Positions 1 to 13,950 of a DNA stretch of 64,000 bases are shown piece by piece (position 1 is the first letter of the stretch; every line of letters starts with the position of its first letter). The DNA comes from Monosporascus cannonballus (lineage: Eukaryota > Ascomycota > Sordariomycetes > Xylariales), in contig QJNS01000115.1 in the NCBI GenBank assembly GCA_004154925.1, positions 124,001 to 188,000 of the forward strand, in the 5' to 3' direction. Under the pieces are notes generated by a model, which had not been told where the DNA came from, did no database searches, and was given only the letters and a program-made list of their open reading frames with translations. The position numbers were made by a program, and so were the translations under genes.

Positions 1-73
1 AGGGTGACCTCATGTACCTATCTCATTGCTGCGTATTTGCGGGCAAATACGCTAGCCAACCGGACCGCTGCTG

Positions 74-171
74 TACAGTCGCTAGCGAAATCGGTTTCCT
101 CCCAAAGACACAGCTGAATTCTCTGCGCACAGGCTGTGGCCCCACACTCGGCGCTGACGCAGTGCCTGTCT
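74..171 (+). repeat. Copy 1 of a 98-bp inverted repeat
   Basis: This stretch recurs as its reverse complement at 2681-2778. The match starts at TACAGTCG and continues through GAATTCTCTG and GGCGCTGAC. Many mismatches are C/T or G/A. The pair encloses about 2.5 kb containing the membrane-protein gene. It could be the terminal inverted repeats of a DNA element or an old inverted duplication. I saw no target-site duplication outside the repeats. Confidence 0.6.
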
Positions 172-1059
172 CTCCATCCAACGTACCGAGCTGACCACGG
201 CACCACTGACGCCGTTTCCGACTTTTCGCATCAAAATGTATCGGCATGAGCCTGCACTGCGCCCACTACGCCTACTGCCATTGCTTTGTCAAGCTCTACC
301 ACCGGCAAACAAAATCGACAGCCATTCCCTTGGTATATTCCGGGGCTAGCATGCTGCAGCCATGCAATTGAAATACGTACAAGTAAATCTTCCTCGGCAT
401 TGTGGCCTGGAGACTGAATGCGGCGGTATGAACTCCAATGGTGTGGTAGCACAGGCAGTAACGAATCAATTCAATGCAAAATCACCCCATTGCAGTGGGG
501 GTGGCTCTCTGCTATGCAGTTCTCGGTCCGCTGGCTGCGTACCGGGGGGGCGCCAAAAGCGGATACAGCACGACGGATGCGAGACGAGAAAACGCAACTC
601 TTCGATTACCGACGTAATGACAACCTATTCTCAAGTCTATTCGTCGAGGAAGCAAAGCGCCTTCAGGAAGACGCAATGCCGAGACAGCCACCTGAGACGT
701 GGTAGTAGGCTGCTCATCGAGTGCCGTGCCACAGGCGGTTCGCAAGCATCAGCTCGGCGATACAACCATGCGATATTCTGCTCCTGTGCCCACCAACATG
801 CAATGATAATCGCTCTCGGTAAACAACGCCCAAAGCGCATGCTATTGTGTGTCGAAAGGGGATTCGGTTCGATGTGCTTGGCTGAAGTGCACCAAATTTT
901 GCTCATATACAGCAGTCACATTCAATACAAATTTTGCTCATTTCTCTCGATCCTTCGCCAGCCTTCGCGGGAAGCAATCCCGAGTGAAGCCAGAAACGCC
1001 AGCCCCGACCACAAGGCAATTCTCCTGTACGTCTTTAGCAGCTAGCTGCTGTCGATACA
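172..1059. other. Balanced-composition region with no gene that can be chosen
   Basis: Several overlapping reading frames are open here on both strands: plus-strand frames at 362-1045 and 418-705, and minus-strand frames at 512-745 and 637-906. None shows a family motif. The plus frame at 418-705 (95 codons) and an ATG at 475 that opens a hydrophobic start are the most protein-like. The frames overlap one another, so at most one can be real. The region may simply be the upstream region of the gene at 1060. Confidence 0.3.
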
Positions 1060-2491
1060 ATGTTCTTGGGCGTTTCTCACAATGCTAATATATTCATTTT
1101 CTTATGGATTTGTTATGCCTTGTCCTTGACCCATGCCATTCCTCTTGTCTTAAACGTCACTGTTCCAGATGGCAGTTCTCAACACGGAACCGACAACCTT
1201 ATCTGTACGCCACTTAAGTGGTACGACCCTTTGATCTTTTTTGTGGCAAACTACCTTGTCCACGCAGGAACAGTAAAAGCACTCCCAGGGGAGCGAACCA
1301 GAGAAAGAGCTCTGACAGCTGTCCTTGCCTTGTTGTTCCCTTACTCGGGAATCAGCAGGGGTATAGAGGCTATTGTGCGATGCGCGCATTGGCCTCGTCG
1401 GAGGGATCATTGTGATCTTGACGTAGCAGCCCGTTCTGGAGCCCTGTGTACAGTAGTTAGTCATGACTTTCCCTCTGGTCAAGCAGACAGAGTTGGAGAC
1501 AGTCCGAGCCAATCAATCCGGTCAGCCCACTCCATCAGTGAGCTATTAGCTAGTTTTGCTGATAGCCGTCATTAGCCAAGACGAACCTGAACTCCGCTTG
1601 ATACAATTCAACAAGAAGACCTTAATACATCAGGAGATAAGCGGAATCGAGCTTATACAAACTCGCGAAGTTCACGGTCTCTTCTGGGAGGCTTGGGCCT
1701 ACAAAGTGGCTGTTCTCCCTTCAAACGCTGTTGTCAACTCAAAAAGGGGGGGCAGGGGGACGGAGGGACCACGCAAGGAGGTCCGCATTGCATGCCAGAC
1801 CGATTTTGCTCGAATTATTGCTGCAGTCGTCCAAATCGTATCGGCAGTCGTCACTCTCTACCGGACCCGAGGAGATCAGCAAAGTCGATATGGTTATGCA
1901 GCGTTCGGTTTCACTGTTTTGCCATATGCCGTCATGTCAACTGTCAACTTGACTGGCCACCTTCTTACGCCTGATTATGACAAATTATATCTAACTTCTT
2001 CTTCCCCATTAGTAAAGGCGGAGGATGAAAATAATCCGATAATCGACGGTGTCGTCGGCGTACTCCGCCAACCGTTGGCCACACCAGTCAATTCCTATTT
2101 CTACACCATCGGTCAGCAACGCTGGACTCCAGAATCGTCCAAACGATGGTTAATATCCACCACAATACTCCTCAGCAGCATCCCCATCGCAGTAATCGGC
2201 GGAATGACCCAATTTCAGCCAGGAGATAGTACGCGCATACAGCAAGTTTTCACCACGGCCTGGCTTGGGTGCGGCATCGTGATTGGAGGCCTTCTGCCAT
2301 TTTACAGAGTCGATGTCTACAGCTTGGTTTTCATTTGGAATCGGGAGCAGCGACGGATTATGGGTATCAAGGGGGTCAAGAAAACAATATATTATTTCCT
2401 TTTTTTACTGTTGTTTTCTCCTGCTGCTATTGGAGGTTTTGTTGTCGTTGGATTGATGCTGCAAGATTATGGTTCTTGTACGCTCCTGTGA
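1060..2491 (+). CDS. Multi-pass membrane protein of a fungal hypothetical family (two frame segments)
   Basis: The first segment (1060-1575, ATG) begins with a hydrophobic signal-like stretch, then WYDPLIFFVANYLVHAGTV, FPYSGISRGIEAI and AARSGALCTVV. The second segment (about 1550-2491) is in the next frame and has no ATG at its start. It contains YGYAAFGFTVLPYAVMSTVN, LTPDYDKLY and at least three strongly hydrophobic C-terminal segments around 2150-2470. This order resembles an uncharacterised membrane-protein family that I recall from ascomycete genomes; its function is unknown to me. The frames must join either by a small indel inside 1550-1572 or by a short intron ending near 1553-1575. 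No canonical GTAAGT donor is visible, so the gene may be frameshifted. Base composition is normal and RIP-type stops are absent, so it has escaped the decay that begins 1 kb downstream. Confidence 0.6.
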
Positions 2492-2587
2492 GCAACACAT
2501 CAGGCTGGCGAAGCGAAGGCCCATAGAGCCGCGGGACCCCGTGGCTCTAAAATTCCACGGCCCGTGCCGATTATGTCAGTCTTCATC

Positions 2588-2680
2588 GCCCACACGCCAA
2601 CGATGATGCTAGCGATGGTGCTGGCGACAATGATGCTGCCGATGTTGCTGCTGACGATGCTGCCGGCGACGATGGCTGGC
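2588..2680. repeat. Low-complexity GATGCTG/GGCGACGATG tract
   Basis: The tract is made of degenerate repeats around GATGATGCT, GATGTTGCTG, GACGATGCTG and GACGATGGCTGG. It lies directly beside the inner end of the inverted repeat at 2681. It reads open in several frames, which is expected for a 3-bp-periodic tract and does not show a gene. Confidence 0.6.
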
Positions 2681-2778
2681 GGACATGCAGAGTGTCAGCG
2701 CCAAGACATAGGGAAACGCCTGTGCACAGAGAATTCATCTGCGTCTTTAGGAGGAAGCTAATTTCGCTAACGACTGTA
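2681..2778 (-). repeat. Copy 2 of the 98-bp inverted repeat
   Basis: Reverse complement of 74-171, with outer end CGACTGTA at 2771-2778. A T-rich run (2781-2790) lies immediately outside. Relative to copy 1 it has several T-for-C changes when read in the same orientation. Confidence 0.6.
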
Positions 2779-2794
2779 ATTTTTTTTTTCCCCT

Positions 2795-3133
2795 TCATGT
2801 AAATGTCATGAGACTGTGCACTTGCGAACTTGAGTGTGGACGTGAAAATGGGCCAGAATTGGCTCCTGCTGCTCTGTTATCACAATTAGTAACAAGTACC
2901 TCAAGAATATAACCATGCATGTGTGCAAAAGCCATAAGTGTCTGGAAATGGACCCCACTAAAAAAAATTAACTGACCGCACCTGCGACACCCAATTCGCC
3001 TTCCACTGTATCGGTAAGCACTCTTATTCCTGCCTCCGAGATTATATATTCTCAGTTTCTGTTTCCGGGTCCTGTGTCTGTTTGCCAGGGTATCCATTCC
3101 AGGCGGATCCAGTTCTAGACCTTGAGCATCCAT
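2795..3133 (-). CDS. Unrecognised 112-codon reading frame
   Basis: The frame is open from an ATG at 3133 down to 2795, in balanced-composition DNA just before the A/T block. The predicted protein is basic in its first half (RHRTRKQKLR, KSAYRYSGRR) with a CRRC pair, and has no signal peptide or recognised domain. Its open length is modest for this composition, so it may be chance. I do not recognise it. Confidence 0.2.
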   Translation of the reverse strand: MDAQGLELDPPGMDTLANRHRTRKQKLRIYNLGGRNKSAYRYSGRRIGCRRCGQLIFFSGVHFQTLMAFAHMHGYILEVLVTNCDNRAAGANSGPFSRPHSSSQVHSLMTFT

Positions 3134-3420
3134 TTCTGGCTGCTCGATTATGTAGTGGGAGTAGGGCCAAAAGGAAGAAAGGAACTACCGCCGACCCACC
3201 TTAAACTATTTTTAGTAGATGTATTTACATCCGTTTAGTTGGCCCGATTAACTGTAGCGGACGATTTTGTACCAGTTACCACACCACCATGGTAAATGTT
3301 ACCTCATCTTGATCAGGACCCCATTTTGGAGGTTGTGGCTACGCCTGCGGCGCAGCAGCCGTAACCATAACTATAGCTTTTAATCAAGAAATATCTGTCA
3401 GGGGTCTAATATATCAATTA
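3134..3420. other. Transition into the A/T block
   Basis: Composition falls from balanced to A/T-rich within about 100 bases near 3370-3450. An imperfect inverted repeat (GGTTGTGGCT... to ...AGCCGTAACC) sits at about 3332-3367, right at the edge. No gene is seen. Confidence 0.4.
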
Positions 3421-6400
3421 AACTCCTTTAAGAATAATACCTACAAAAATAACAAAACCTCCAAAATAAGGCCTAATAACAAATTGTAATTTTTTCGTTT
3501 TATTTAGTACGTTTTTATACAAATTCGCAAAAATTATTAATATTAACTTTAATAATATATATTAATTACGAAATTTTTAATATTTTAAGTTATATAATTT
3601 AATACAAAATTAAAATTTTTATTTTTTATTATAAAAATTATCTTAATTAATACGAAATAAAAATTATTATAATAAAAAAATAACTTAAAATTTTAATTAA
3701 TATATATTATAACTTTTTACCCCTTTTAGGCCAATATAATAATAATATAATCCTATAAGTAAAAATAATAATATATAAAGTTTAAAATCGCCCGTAATAA
3801 ACTTTAAAACATATTTTTTTCTTAATTAATTAAATATAAATAATATATTTGAAAATTTAAAATAAATACTTTAAATTTTTAAATATTTAATTTTCTAAAA
3901 TAAAACGTTTATTTTTATTTAATATTTTTACCAGTTTTTTATTAATATAAACGTAATTAACCTATATATTAATATTATATATATAGTTAATAACCTTATA
4001 GAAATTTTACGCTGTCGGTTTATTTGCCTTATATTAGATATTATATTTCATAAATAAGGCCGTATTTTACGAAAAAAAATAAATTAATATAATATATAAT
4101 TTAATTTTTAAAAAGTTTAATATTTTTTATTATTAAAATAAATTTTAGAAAAATTTTAATTATTTAAATTTTTTATTAATAATTAATTTAATTATTATTT
4201 AAATTATATTATTAATTAAATTAACGGAAAAATAATAAATTTTTATATTAATAATTTTATATTTTATTTTTATTTTAATATTTATTAATACAAAAAAATT
4301 TAATTTAAAAATATTTAACCGTATAACAGCCGGATAATATAATTATATTATTTTTAATTTTAAATTATTATATTAAATTTTATTTTCGAATAACGATATA
4401 ATTTAATTTTTATTAACAAAATATATTTATTATTAAAATAAAAACATTTCCGGTTTAAATATATTAATATCTATAATTTACGTTTTGTTATCCTTATTTA
4501 TATATAATAATTTATATATATAATAATTATTAATAATATTATAAAACAAAATCGCAAAATATAACGATTTTTATTAAATCGGCGGCTTAATTAAATATAG
4601 TTATAAAATAAAACTCCGGCATTTTAATATTAATTGTTCCGAAATTAATATTATTATTTTCCTTATATTTAAAAATTAACGTTCGAATTAATAATATTTA
4701 AATTTCTTAATAATTAATATATTTAAATTATTAAATAATATTTTTTTAATTTAATTTAATAATTTTTATTTTATTATTAAAATTATTATTTATATTAATA
4801 ATAAAATAAAAATTATAAATATCCGTAATTACTTAAATAAAATTATAATAAACTAAAGGTATTTATTAAAAGTTATAAAAATATTATTAAATTTTATAAT
4901 TTCGAAATATTTTACGGAAATTAAATTTACGTATATAATAACTTAAAATAATCGGATATTTTTATTCGTATTATCGTATTTATTATCGTTTTTAAATTAA
5001 GTATAAATATTTTGAATATTAATTAAATAAGATAATAAGATATACCGTAAAATTATTCGATTAAAAATTTATAATAATAATTCGGTTAAATAATTTGTAA
5101 TTATAAATATATTATATTATTTATATTTTATTAAACGTTCGATAAATATAAAATTAAATTATTTATTTTTAAAAAAGTTAAAATAACGAATATAATTTAA
5201 GCCCGGTAAATTAAAAATTATATTACTTATAAAAATATAAAAATTATAATAAAAAATAACGTAACAGGTTTAAATAATAAAAAAAATAATATATAAATTA
5301 TTACGAATAATCTTAATTAGGACAAAATAATTATCGAATTATAATCTTAATTTTCGGCCGGTTAATATATTATACGTAAATTTCCGAAATAAAATAATTT
5401 TAACTTACGGTACAGGATAAAAATAAGGCCTTAATAATATGCGTTATTTAACGGTAAATATATACGTAAAACGATTTTAATATATTTAAAAAAAACCGTA
5501 ATAACTTAATTCCAGTTAAATTTTATTATAATATATATACGTTTAATTTTCTTTATATATCTGAATATTTAAATTTGAAAATATTTACGTAAAAATAATT
5601 AAAAACCGGTTCGGTAAAAGCAATTATGTAAAAAATAATAAAATCTTAATATAAATAACGGACGAACGAATTATTTTTACGTAATTATTTCCGTTTAGCG
5701 GTAAAAAAGCAAAATAAATATTTATTTTTATTAAATTTAAACGGTTTTTATTTAATAAATTCGTAAATAAATTAAACGAAATTAAAAATCCATATTTAAT
5801 TTAAAATATAATGAAATTAATTAAGGCGGTCCCCGGTTTCGATAAATAACAATATTAAAATATTTTAAAACCCCATTTATTTCTTATATTATATATAATA
5901 TACGAAAAATTATATTTTCGATTTTATAAAAAATATAAATAATTTTTCGCAAATAATAAAATTCGCTTAATCGGAAATAATAACGCGATATTCCTATATT
6001 ACAAACCAATTTATATAGGTTACGGATTATTAATACATTACAAATTTAATAAATATCGCAAAAAATTATAAAACCGCCTTAAATTATATTTCGTTTTAAT
6101 TAAAATATATTACATACGGTTGTTCGGTTTAAATTAATAATTAACGGTTTAACGGTAATCCTAATGATTTAAGTATTAAATTAACACATAATTTATATAT
6201 TTTTGTTATTTGGAATCGTAATTTCGGTTATGGTTATACTTATATTTTTATGCGTAATTTACCATATATTAAATAATTTTAATTAAAAATTTATTTTATT
6301 TTTTTTATTTATAATATTGGTATAAAATTTATTATTTCCAAATATTTTTAATTTTTTAACCCTATTTTCGTTACCGTACCCATATTTGCATAATTCGTTT

Positions 6401-9400
6401 ACTTTTATATTATTACCGAAATTGCCGGTATCGCCAAAACATAATAATCCGTAACCCGATATTATAAATAATATATGGGAAAAAAATTCGAAATAATAAT
6501 TTTTATCGGATAATAACATTGATAACAAATTAAAAAATAATCGCGATATTAAATTAAAAAATAAAAAATAAAATTTTGCCTGTTTTAATTAAAATTAATA
6601 ATAAAAAACGTATTTGGTTTCGGCATAGCATTATAATCGTAAAACGTAATAATTATAAATATTTATATAATATTAATTAAAATTATTAATATATTATATA
6701 TTTATTTAATTCGTTATTATTATTAATCTTTAATTCGTTAAACTTTATACGGAATATTAATTCGTCCTAATCCGGATTAATTATATACCGTAATAAATAT
6801 ATAATAAATTTTTTTTAATTGGAAAAATTAACGAAATTTTATATTACGTAATTCGAATTATAACTTATAACAGCTATTAATAAATTATTCTTTTAATTTA
6901 TAACTTTTAATTCATAACGCCGAATTAAAATATTTTAAATCTTATTTTCCGGTCTTTTTTTTCAAATTTATTATATTAATTTTTAAAATAGTTTTATGTT
7001 TTTAACCCTTAAAATATTTTAATTCGGGTCGAATAATTACAATAAAAAATCGATTATACAGATAAATAAATAATATAAATAACTTTTCGCCAATATGAAA
7101 AAAATTACTTTTTTTATTATTAATATAATTATTCCAGTATTTATTTTTCTTTAAATATTAATTCGAAATATGTAAAATCTTAAGTTTATAATAAATCTTT
7201 ATTAATTACGTTTTATAACCTTATCTTTTTACAATTAAAATTAATATTTGTTGGCGTATAATCCTAATTAATATTTTTCGAAACCGCCTTTATATCTTAT
7301 TATTATTTTGTTAAAAATTTTGATAATTATTTTTTTTTCGAATTAAAGCTTTTTGGTTCTCTTAGTAAAGGTTAACGGCCGGATTTAGCTTTTTTCCTTT
7401 TGCCGCGTTTTCCCTTTGTCGGCGTAATTAAGTCTCCGGTTAATTCTAAGGATTTTTTTTATTTTTTTCCCGGTTGGTTCTAAGAATTCTTTTATATTAA
7501 AATCCCATATAAATATAATAACAATCGGATATTCCGGGTAACCGCCAAAATCCTTAATATTAATACCGAATATATTGCAGTATTTAAAAATCCAATTTTT
7601 ATATAAAATTATTTATTCGGCAATTAATTACGTATAATTACGGATTTTCCTTTTATTTAATATTATAAAAATAATATCTAAATAATATATATTATAAAAT
7701 ATAACGTAATTTTATATTTTTCTTAATTAAAAATACAAAATTACTATATTTTTAATATTATTCATATTATATAAATTATTATAAATCATAAATTTCCGAA
7801 AACGGTTAATAGCCCGAATTATACAGTTTTTTTTAAAAAAATATATACCGGTTAAATTTATAATATAAAAAAATTTTATTTTGCGGTTTTAAAAATTTAT
7901 TATTTAATAATTTGTATTATCCGTATCGACAATTTTATTATTATATTTTGATATAAGGAAAAAACGAATAATATTATATGCCATTTAATAATTTTTGCGG
8001 AATTTAATAAAAATAAAGTTTGAAAATCGTTCAAATATATAAATATATTTTTTATTAACTTTTTATAAATTATATATATATTATTAAAATTTTGAAATAT
8101 TTATTTAAATATTATTTCGAAATTATTATAAATAAAATATACGTTAATATATATATAACGATAAATAACGTACGTTTTTTGGCATATAATAATAAAATTT
8201 ACTTTATAAAAACCTTATAATATTAAAATTTTATCGAATAATCGTTTAATTTAAAAAAAAACTTATTTTATGGATTAAAGCAAAGTTTAAAAAATAGTAT
8301 ATATAATAAGAAATAAAATATGGAAAATAACGTTATAATTAATATAATTCGTATCCAAAATTCACTTAATATCATTACGATTTTTATATATATTTTAATT
8401 TTTTGCTAAATTATTATATATTTCCCGAATATAATTATTATATTTTGTTTTATTAAACGACAGTAATATTATTATAATAATTATATAATATTAAACTTAC
8501 ATAAATAAATAAATATTATTAAATATTTAATAATATTATAAGTTTACTGATATAAATTTAATTTAATTAAAATTAAAAATATAAATAAAAAATAAAAAAT
8601 ATAATAAATAAAATAAAATTCGTATATTAAATAATTACTAAATATATTATGAATATTAATAAAAAATATATAAAAATTTATAATATATAAATAAAAATTA
8701 CGAATAATTAATAAGTTATAAAAATATCTTAAAATAATATATATAATTAAGATTAAAATATATATAAATTTTAGGATTATATAATTATAAATATATAAAT
8801 TATTAAATTTATATAAATTATTAAATATAAACAAAAAATTAACGTTATTTTTTTATAATAAAATAATAACATATAAAGAAAAAATTTAATAATTATATAT
8901 ATATTATATGAAATTTATACTTTATTATAAATTTTTTAATATAATTTATAAAATTATTTCGATTAAATATATATCAAATATAATTATTATAATTACTGAA
9001 TATATAATTAATATTATTTACTTAATTATAATTTTTTATAATTTTAAATACTTATTATATCTTAATATATAAAATTATGTTATTTAGGATATAATAATTA
9101 TTAATTAATTTGTTTTATTTAATACCCAAAATCCATATTATAATATATACTTTAATATATTTTACGATATTACGAAAAATAAATAAATTCCTTGCCGATA
9201 TAATAAAAATAATTTCCGTTATAATTCCCGATAATATATCTAAAATAAATCCAAAAAACCTTATTCGCCTAATTAAAAAAATTAAATTTATTAATAATAT
9301 CCTTAAAAAATAATTTACCCCCGAAAAATAACCTTAGGATAAATAATAAGATCTCGGACTAAAAAATAGCTAGAATTAATATCAAAATAATTTGCAAAAA

Positions 9401-12400
9401 AGCAAAACCGATGGCATAATTTTAATTAAAATATTTTCGTATTAATTAAATAATATTCCATTATTTTAAAATATAAAATATTCCTTACGAAAAATACATA
9501 TTATACGTTATTAATTTTAAATATTAGATATATACTATAAGATTATATTAATATAACAAAAAAATAAAAATTAATAAATATTTTATATTTTAATATTAAT
9601 ACAAATATATATTAATTAAAAAAGACTTACGATTATTAAAAATTTATAAACTTAATAATATTATAAAAAATTTATATTACGAATAAAATTTTGTATTACG
9701 GAAAAATATAATATTTATAAAAGTATTAAATTTTAATAATATAATTTAAAATATTTTCCGTAATAATAATTAACAAAATAAAATTTATATTATTATAAAT
9801 TATACCGGCTTTATAAATTATTAAATTATTAAATTAATTACGGACTTTTAATTAATTATAATTTTCGTAATTTAACGAAAAAATTACATAATCAGGATAT
9901 TACATAAATAATACGAAAAGAAATTATAATTTTATAAACCGGAATATTTAATTAAAAAATACATATTATATAATTATTTTATAAATATTATAATTTACGG
10001 AATTATACGGATAATAAATATGCAAATTACGTATAAAAATGCGGCAAAAAATATTTATACGTAATTCCCAAATATTTGATATTATTATATAATCCGAATA
10101 AATATTTCCAAAAAAAACTTAAACGCAAATATTATACCTAAAACGAATAAAATTTTGGAACCCGAAAACGTAAAAAGAATTATTAATACATAAATTATAA
10201 TAATATAGAAAAGAAATAAAAAAAGAATCTTAGAAAATATTTAAAAACGTTAATTAATAAATTAATTATAAATAAAATATACGGATTAACTTAAAATTAT
10301 ACGTTATATTTAATTATAAATAATATAATATTTCTTTATAACGTTATAAAAAAATAAAACGTTTAAACGGAATATAATTAATTATAAGTACGTAAATTAT
10401 AAATTTAATTATTTATATTAATTTCGTTAATAATTATATTACGTATTATATTGTAAAATATTAATATTTTATTTACGGTTTTCTTACCGAAAATAAGTAA
10501 ATTATATTAATATAACGCTTAAATAATTACGGTAATATATAAAACGATTCGGAAATTAATTAATTAAAATTATATTAATATTAAAACTTAAATATAAATA
10601 TTATATTATTTATAAAAAATATAAAATAATAAGAAAATAAAAAATTATATTAATAATTTATTTTTATTTAATAAATCCTTATTTTACTTATCCGATAATA
10701 ATAATAACAATAACGGACCGCCTTAATTAAAATTATTAATTAAATTATCGATAAATTATATTATAAAAGTATAATTTTTTTTCGTATACAAAATATTACG
10801 GTTATTTAAAACCAAATTATTTTTAATAAATTTAATATTAAAAGTTTTTCGGATAATTATATTAAAATTATTTATAAATTCATTTTCGTTTTTTATTATA
10901 TTTAATTAATTAAGTTTACTTATGTTATTAATAATAGGTATAATATTATTAAAATCGATAAACTTAATTTCTATAATTTTACGGCTTACGGCTAAAATAT
11001 TTTTAAAATCCTAGCCGTTTTTTTTAATTTAAAATAAATATTTTTTAATAAATTAAAAATTCCGAAATAAAAACTAAATAAGTTCGAAAATTTCTTTACG
11101 AAAATCCCAAATAACGTAATATTTATTTCGCGAAAAATTATAACGGGTATGGAATTTGCATTATAAAGATATACGATATTTAATTAAAAACGAATTTCGG
11201 AAAAAAATAATATTAACGTTATATATATTTTTTTCAATTAATGTAATTCGTTAACAAATTATAAATTATAGTATTTGCCCTTTTAATTCAATATTTTTTA
11301 TATTTTTTCTTTAAATTTTGTCGGAATTAAATTTAATATTAAAATCGAATTAATAAATACATAATTTAATATTATAAAATATAATATCTAATTAAAATAA
11401 AATATCTTTTTATTATAATTAAATTATTCGGCCTTATAAAAAAATAATAATATCAGTATTAACCGCCTAATATAATTAACGTTATTATATTATATAATAT
11501 ATAAAAAATATAAATAAACTCAAGTTTTTTTAAAAAAACGGTAATAATTTCGAAATTTTTTATTAACAAAAACGGTATCGATTAATGGTTAATTATTATC
11601 TTTAATAAGGTTAAAAACATTATTATTTTATAAAAAATCGGCTATATTAAAAATATTTCCGGTTTTATAATTATCCGATAAAAAAAATTTTATTCGGTAT
11701 ATTTTAATTAAAATTACGTTATTAAAAAAATAATATAAATAAATTATATTTTTAAATTAAAAAATAAAATATTTACGAATTATCCGTTAAATTATTTATA
11801 TTATTAAATAATATATTATTAATAAATAATAATAAAAAGTTTTTATTAGGAAAATTTTTATTTGTTAACATATTGTTATTAAGATTTCGCGATATTTCCC
11901 TTATTTATTTAATATAACGAAAATATTTAAAAATTACGTTATATATAATAAATTCAAATTCGGCGATAATTAACCAAAAACAAATATATTTTATAAATTC
12001 GGTAAATTCGGTTTTTGAAACAAATTTTTAATCGAAATATTCCGGAAAACTTTATATACGTTAAACGTTTTTATTATAAATAATTTGTATCGGATACGTA
12101 ATTCCTCCAAAAATAATATAAATATACGAATATTATATATATAAAAAATAAAAAGTTTAAAAAAATAAAATTTCGATACTTTTTAATATAATTATATTAT
12201 TTTATTTAAAAATTATCGATTTGCTTTTAAAATTATTTATATTTTATATATTTTAATTATATTATTAAATTAATAAATACGTATAAATATAAATAAAAAT
12301 TTTATTTATATATAAAATAAAATAAAAACAAAAAAACTATTATTTTTTATTATATAAATCGGTTATTTCGCCTTAATTAACTTATATTTTCCGAATATAA

Positions 12401-13950
12401 TTAATTATGTTTTAAATTTTATAAATAAAATAAAATTATTCCAAAAATTAATAAATTCTTTTTTCAAATTTATATATTTTCTGGAAAAATTTTCGATAAA
12501 TATTATAAATACCGTCAATAATACCTTTATTTTCGTTAATTATATTTAACAAAATCGAACGGCATTTATTATAAAAAATATATTTAAATTTAAAAAAATT
12601 AAAAAAATTTGATTTAATAGGTTTATAAAATATATTAATAAAAATAAAAAATAAAATCCGAATAATATTAATTACGAATTAATAAAAAATATTAAGTAAT
12701 ATTAAATATTATTATAATATTTTATAAAAATAGTTTATATTATAATATTAATTAAATCAAAATTTAAATTATTTTAATTTTTTTAAAAATATAATTATAA
12801 TAATAAGTAAAAATAATAATAATATTTTGTATAACGATATTATATCGAAACGTTATATTATAAATATAATTTTAAATATTAAAATTATTATATTAAAATA
12901 TAATTTATTTTAATTAAAATTATATAATTATAAAGAAATTAATGTAATTATATTAATTTTTTCCGTTAACCAAATTATATTTTTATTTAACATATAATAA
13001 TTTTTATAAATACTTAATTTTTTTATTATATTAATATTATTCCGTAATAAATCCGAAAATAATAAAAATTTGCTTAATAAATAAAGTAAATAATTGCCGT
13101 TAATTTTGGAAATTATTTTAATTATAATAATTAAAATTATAAAAAAAATATATATATAAATATTTAAATTATTATTATTACGGAATTATTTCGTTTTTCG
13201 TTTTATATTATATAATTATTATTATTTTTTATAATATATAATTATTTAATTTAAAAATTTAAATTAAATAAAAATAAACGTTTTTATAAAATATTAATTT
13301 TTATTTAAAATAATATAAATTATTTTAATTTTAAATAATAAAATTTTTAACGGATAATAAAATTTAAATCTTTTTGTAAAAGTTATAAATTTCCCGTATA
13401 ATATATTATAATATTTACATATAATAAAATCTTAATTAATCGGAATTAAAATTTTTTATTAATTTTTATATATTAATAATTTTTTATATATTTAATTTTT
13501 TTAAAAATATTAATTAATCGGTTGATTTAAATAATTAAATTAATAATTCGGCCTAAATTATTATAAACAACTTAATTATAAATAATATTTTTAAACGTTA
13601 TATTAATTTTTTTATATTAATATTAAAAATTTAAAATATATATACGTATATTATATTTTAAAAACGTAACCCAGTAAAACTAAAAAAATTTAAATTTATT
13701 ATATTTTTAAAAAAAAATAATAACGTAATAAGTTCAGGTTATAATTATTAAATATATTAAATTTTAAAAATAATAAATAAATTTTAATTAAAATTATTAT
13801 AATATTAATAATAAACTATAATTAAGGTAATTATATATATTTATATATATAATTATAAAAACGTATTATTATTAACTTATTACGGATTTTTGCTTTTTTA
13901 AAAAAATAAATATCTTAAACGAAACCGTTTTTACGTAATTATAACTTAGG
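3421..13950. other. Extreme A/T block, interpreted as RIP-degraded repeats
   Basis: For over 10 kb the DNA is almost all A and T; individual 60-base lines carry from about 1 to 15 G/C. The remaining C residues are mostly in CG or CC, while CA and TG are scarce and TA is abundant. That is the footprint of CpA-directed RIP rather than of CpG decay. Reading frames over 60 codons here (for example minus 8544-8834 and plus 9110-9313) are built of I, N, K, Y and F and are compositional. I found no LTR pair, tRNA or recognisable domain. The block may be several overlaid transposons. A centromeric or other heterochromatic role cannot be judged from sequence. Confidence 0.7.
6283..6528 (-). pseudogene. 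Possible coding relic in the A/T block, unrecognised
   Basis: This is the one frame in the block whose translation is not purely low-complexity. It includes SGYGLLCFGDTGNFGNN followed by VNELCKYGYGNENRVKKLK, with G, D and E residues that survive only where codons lack CA/TG. The start used is not convincing and no neighbouring frame extends it. It could be a piece of a transposase or another repeat-encoded protein. Confidence 0.2.

Noticed and set aside
362..1045. 227-codon plus-strand frame
   Set aside because: Composition is erratic (C, S, R clusters), no domain is visible, and it overlaps other equally open frames.
8544..8834. 96-codon frame in the A/T block
   Set aside because: Made almost only of I, N, Y, F and L; expected by chance where TAA is avoided by phase in A/T DNA.
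3421..13950. Mitochondrial DNA insertion
   Set aside because: No tRNA, rRNA or respiratory-gene motif seen, and the CpG-retaining, CpA-poor pattern fits RIP better.
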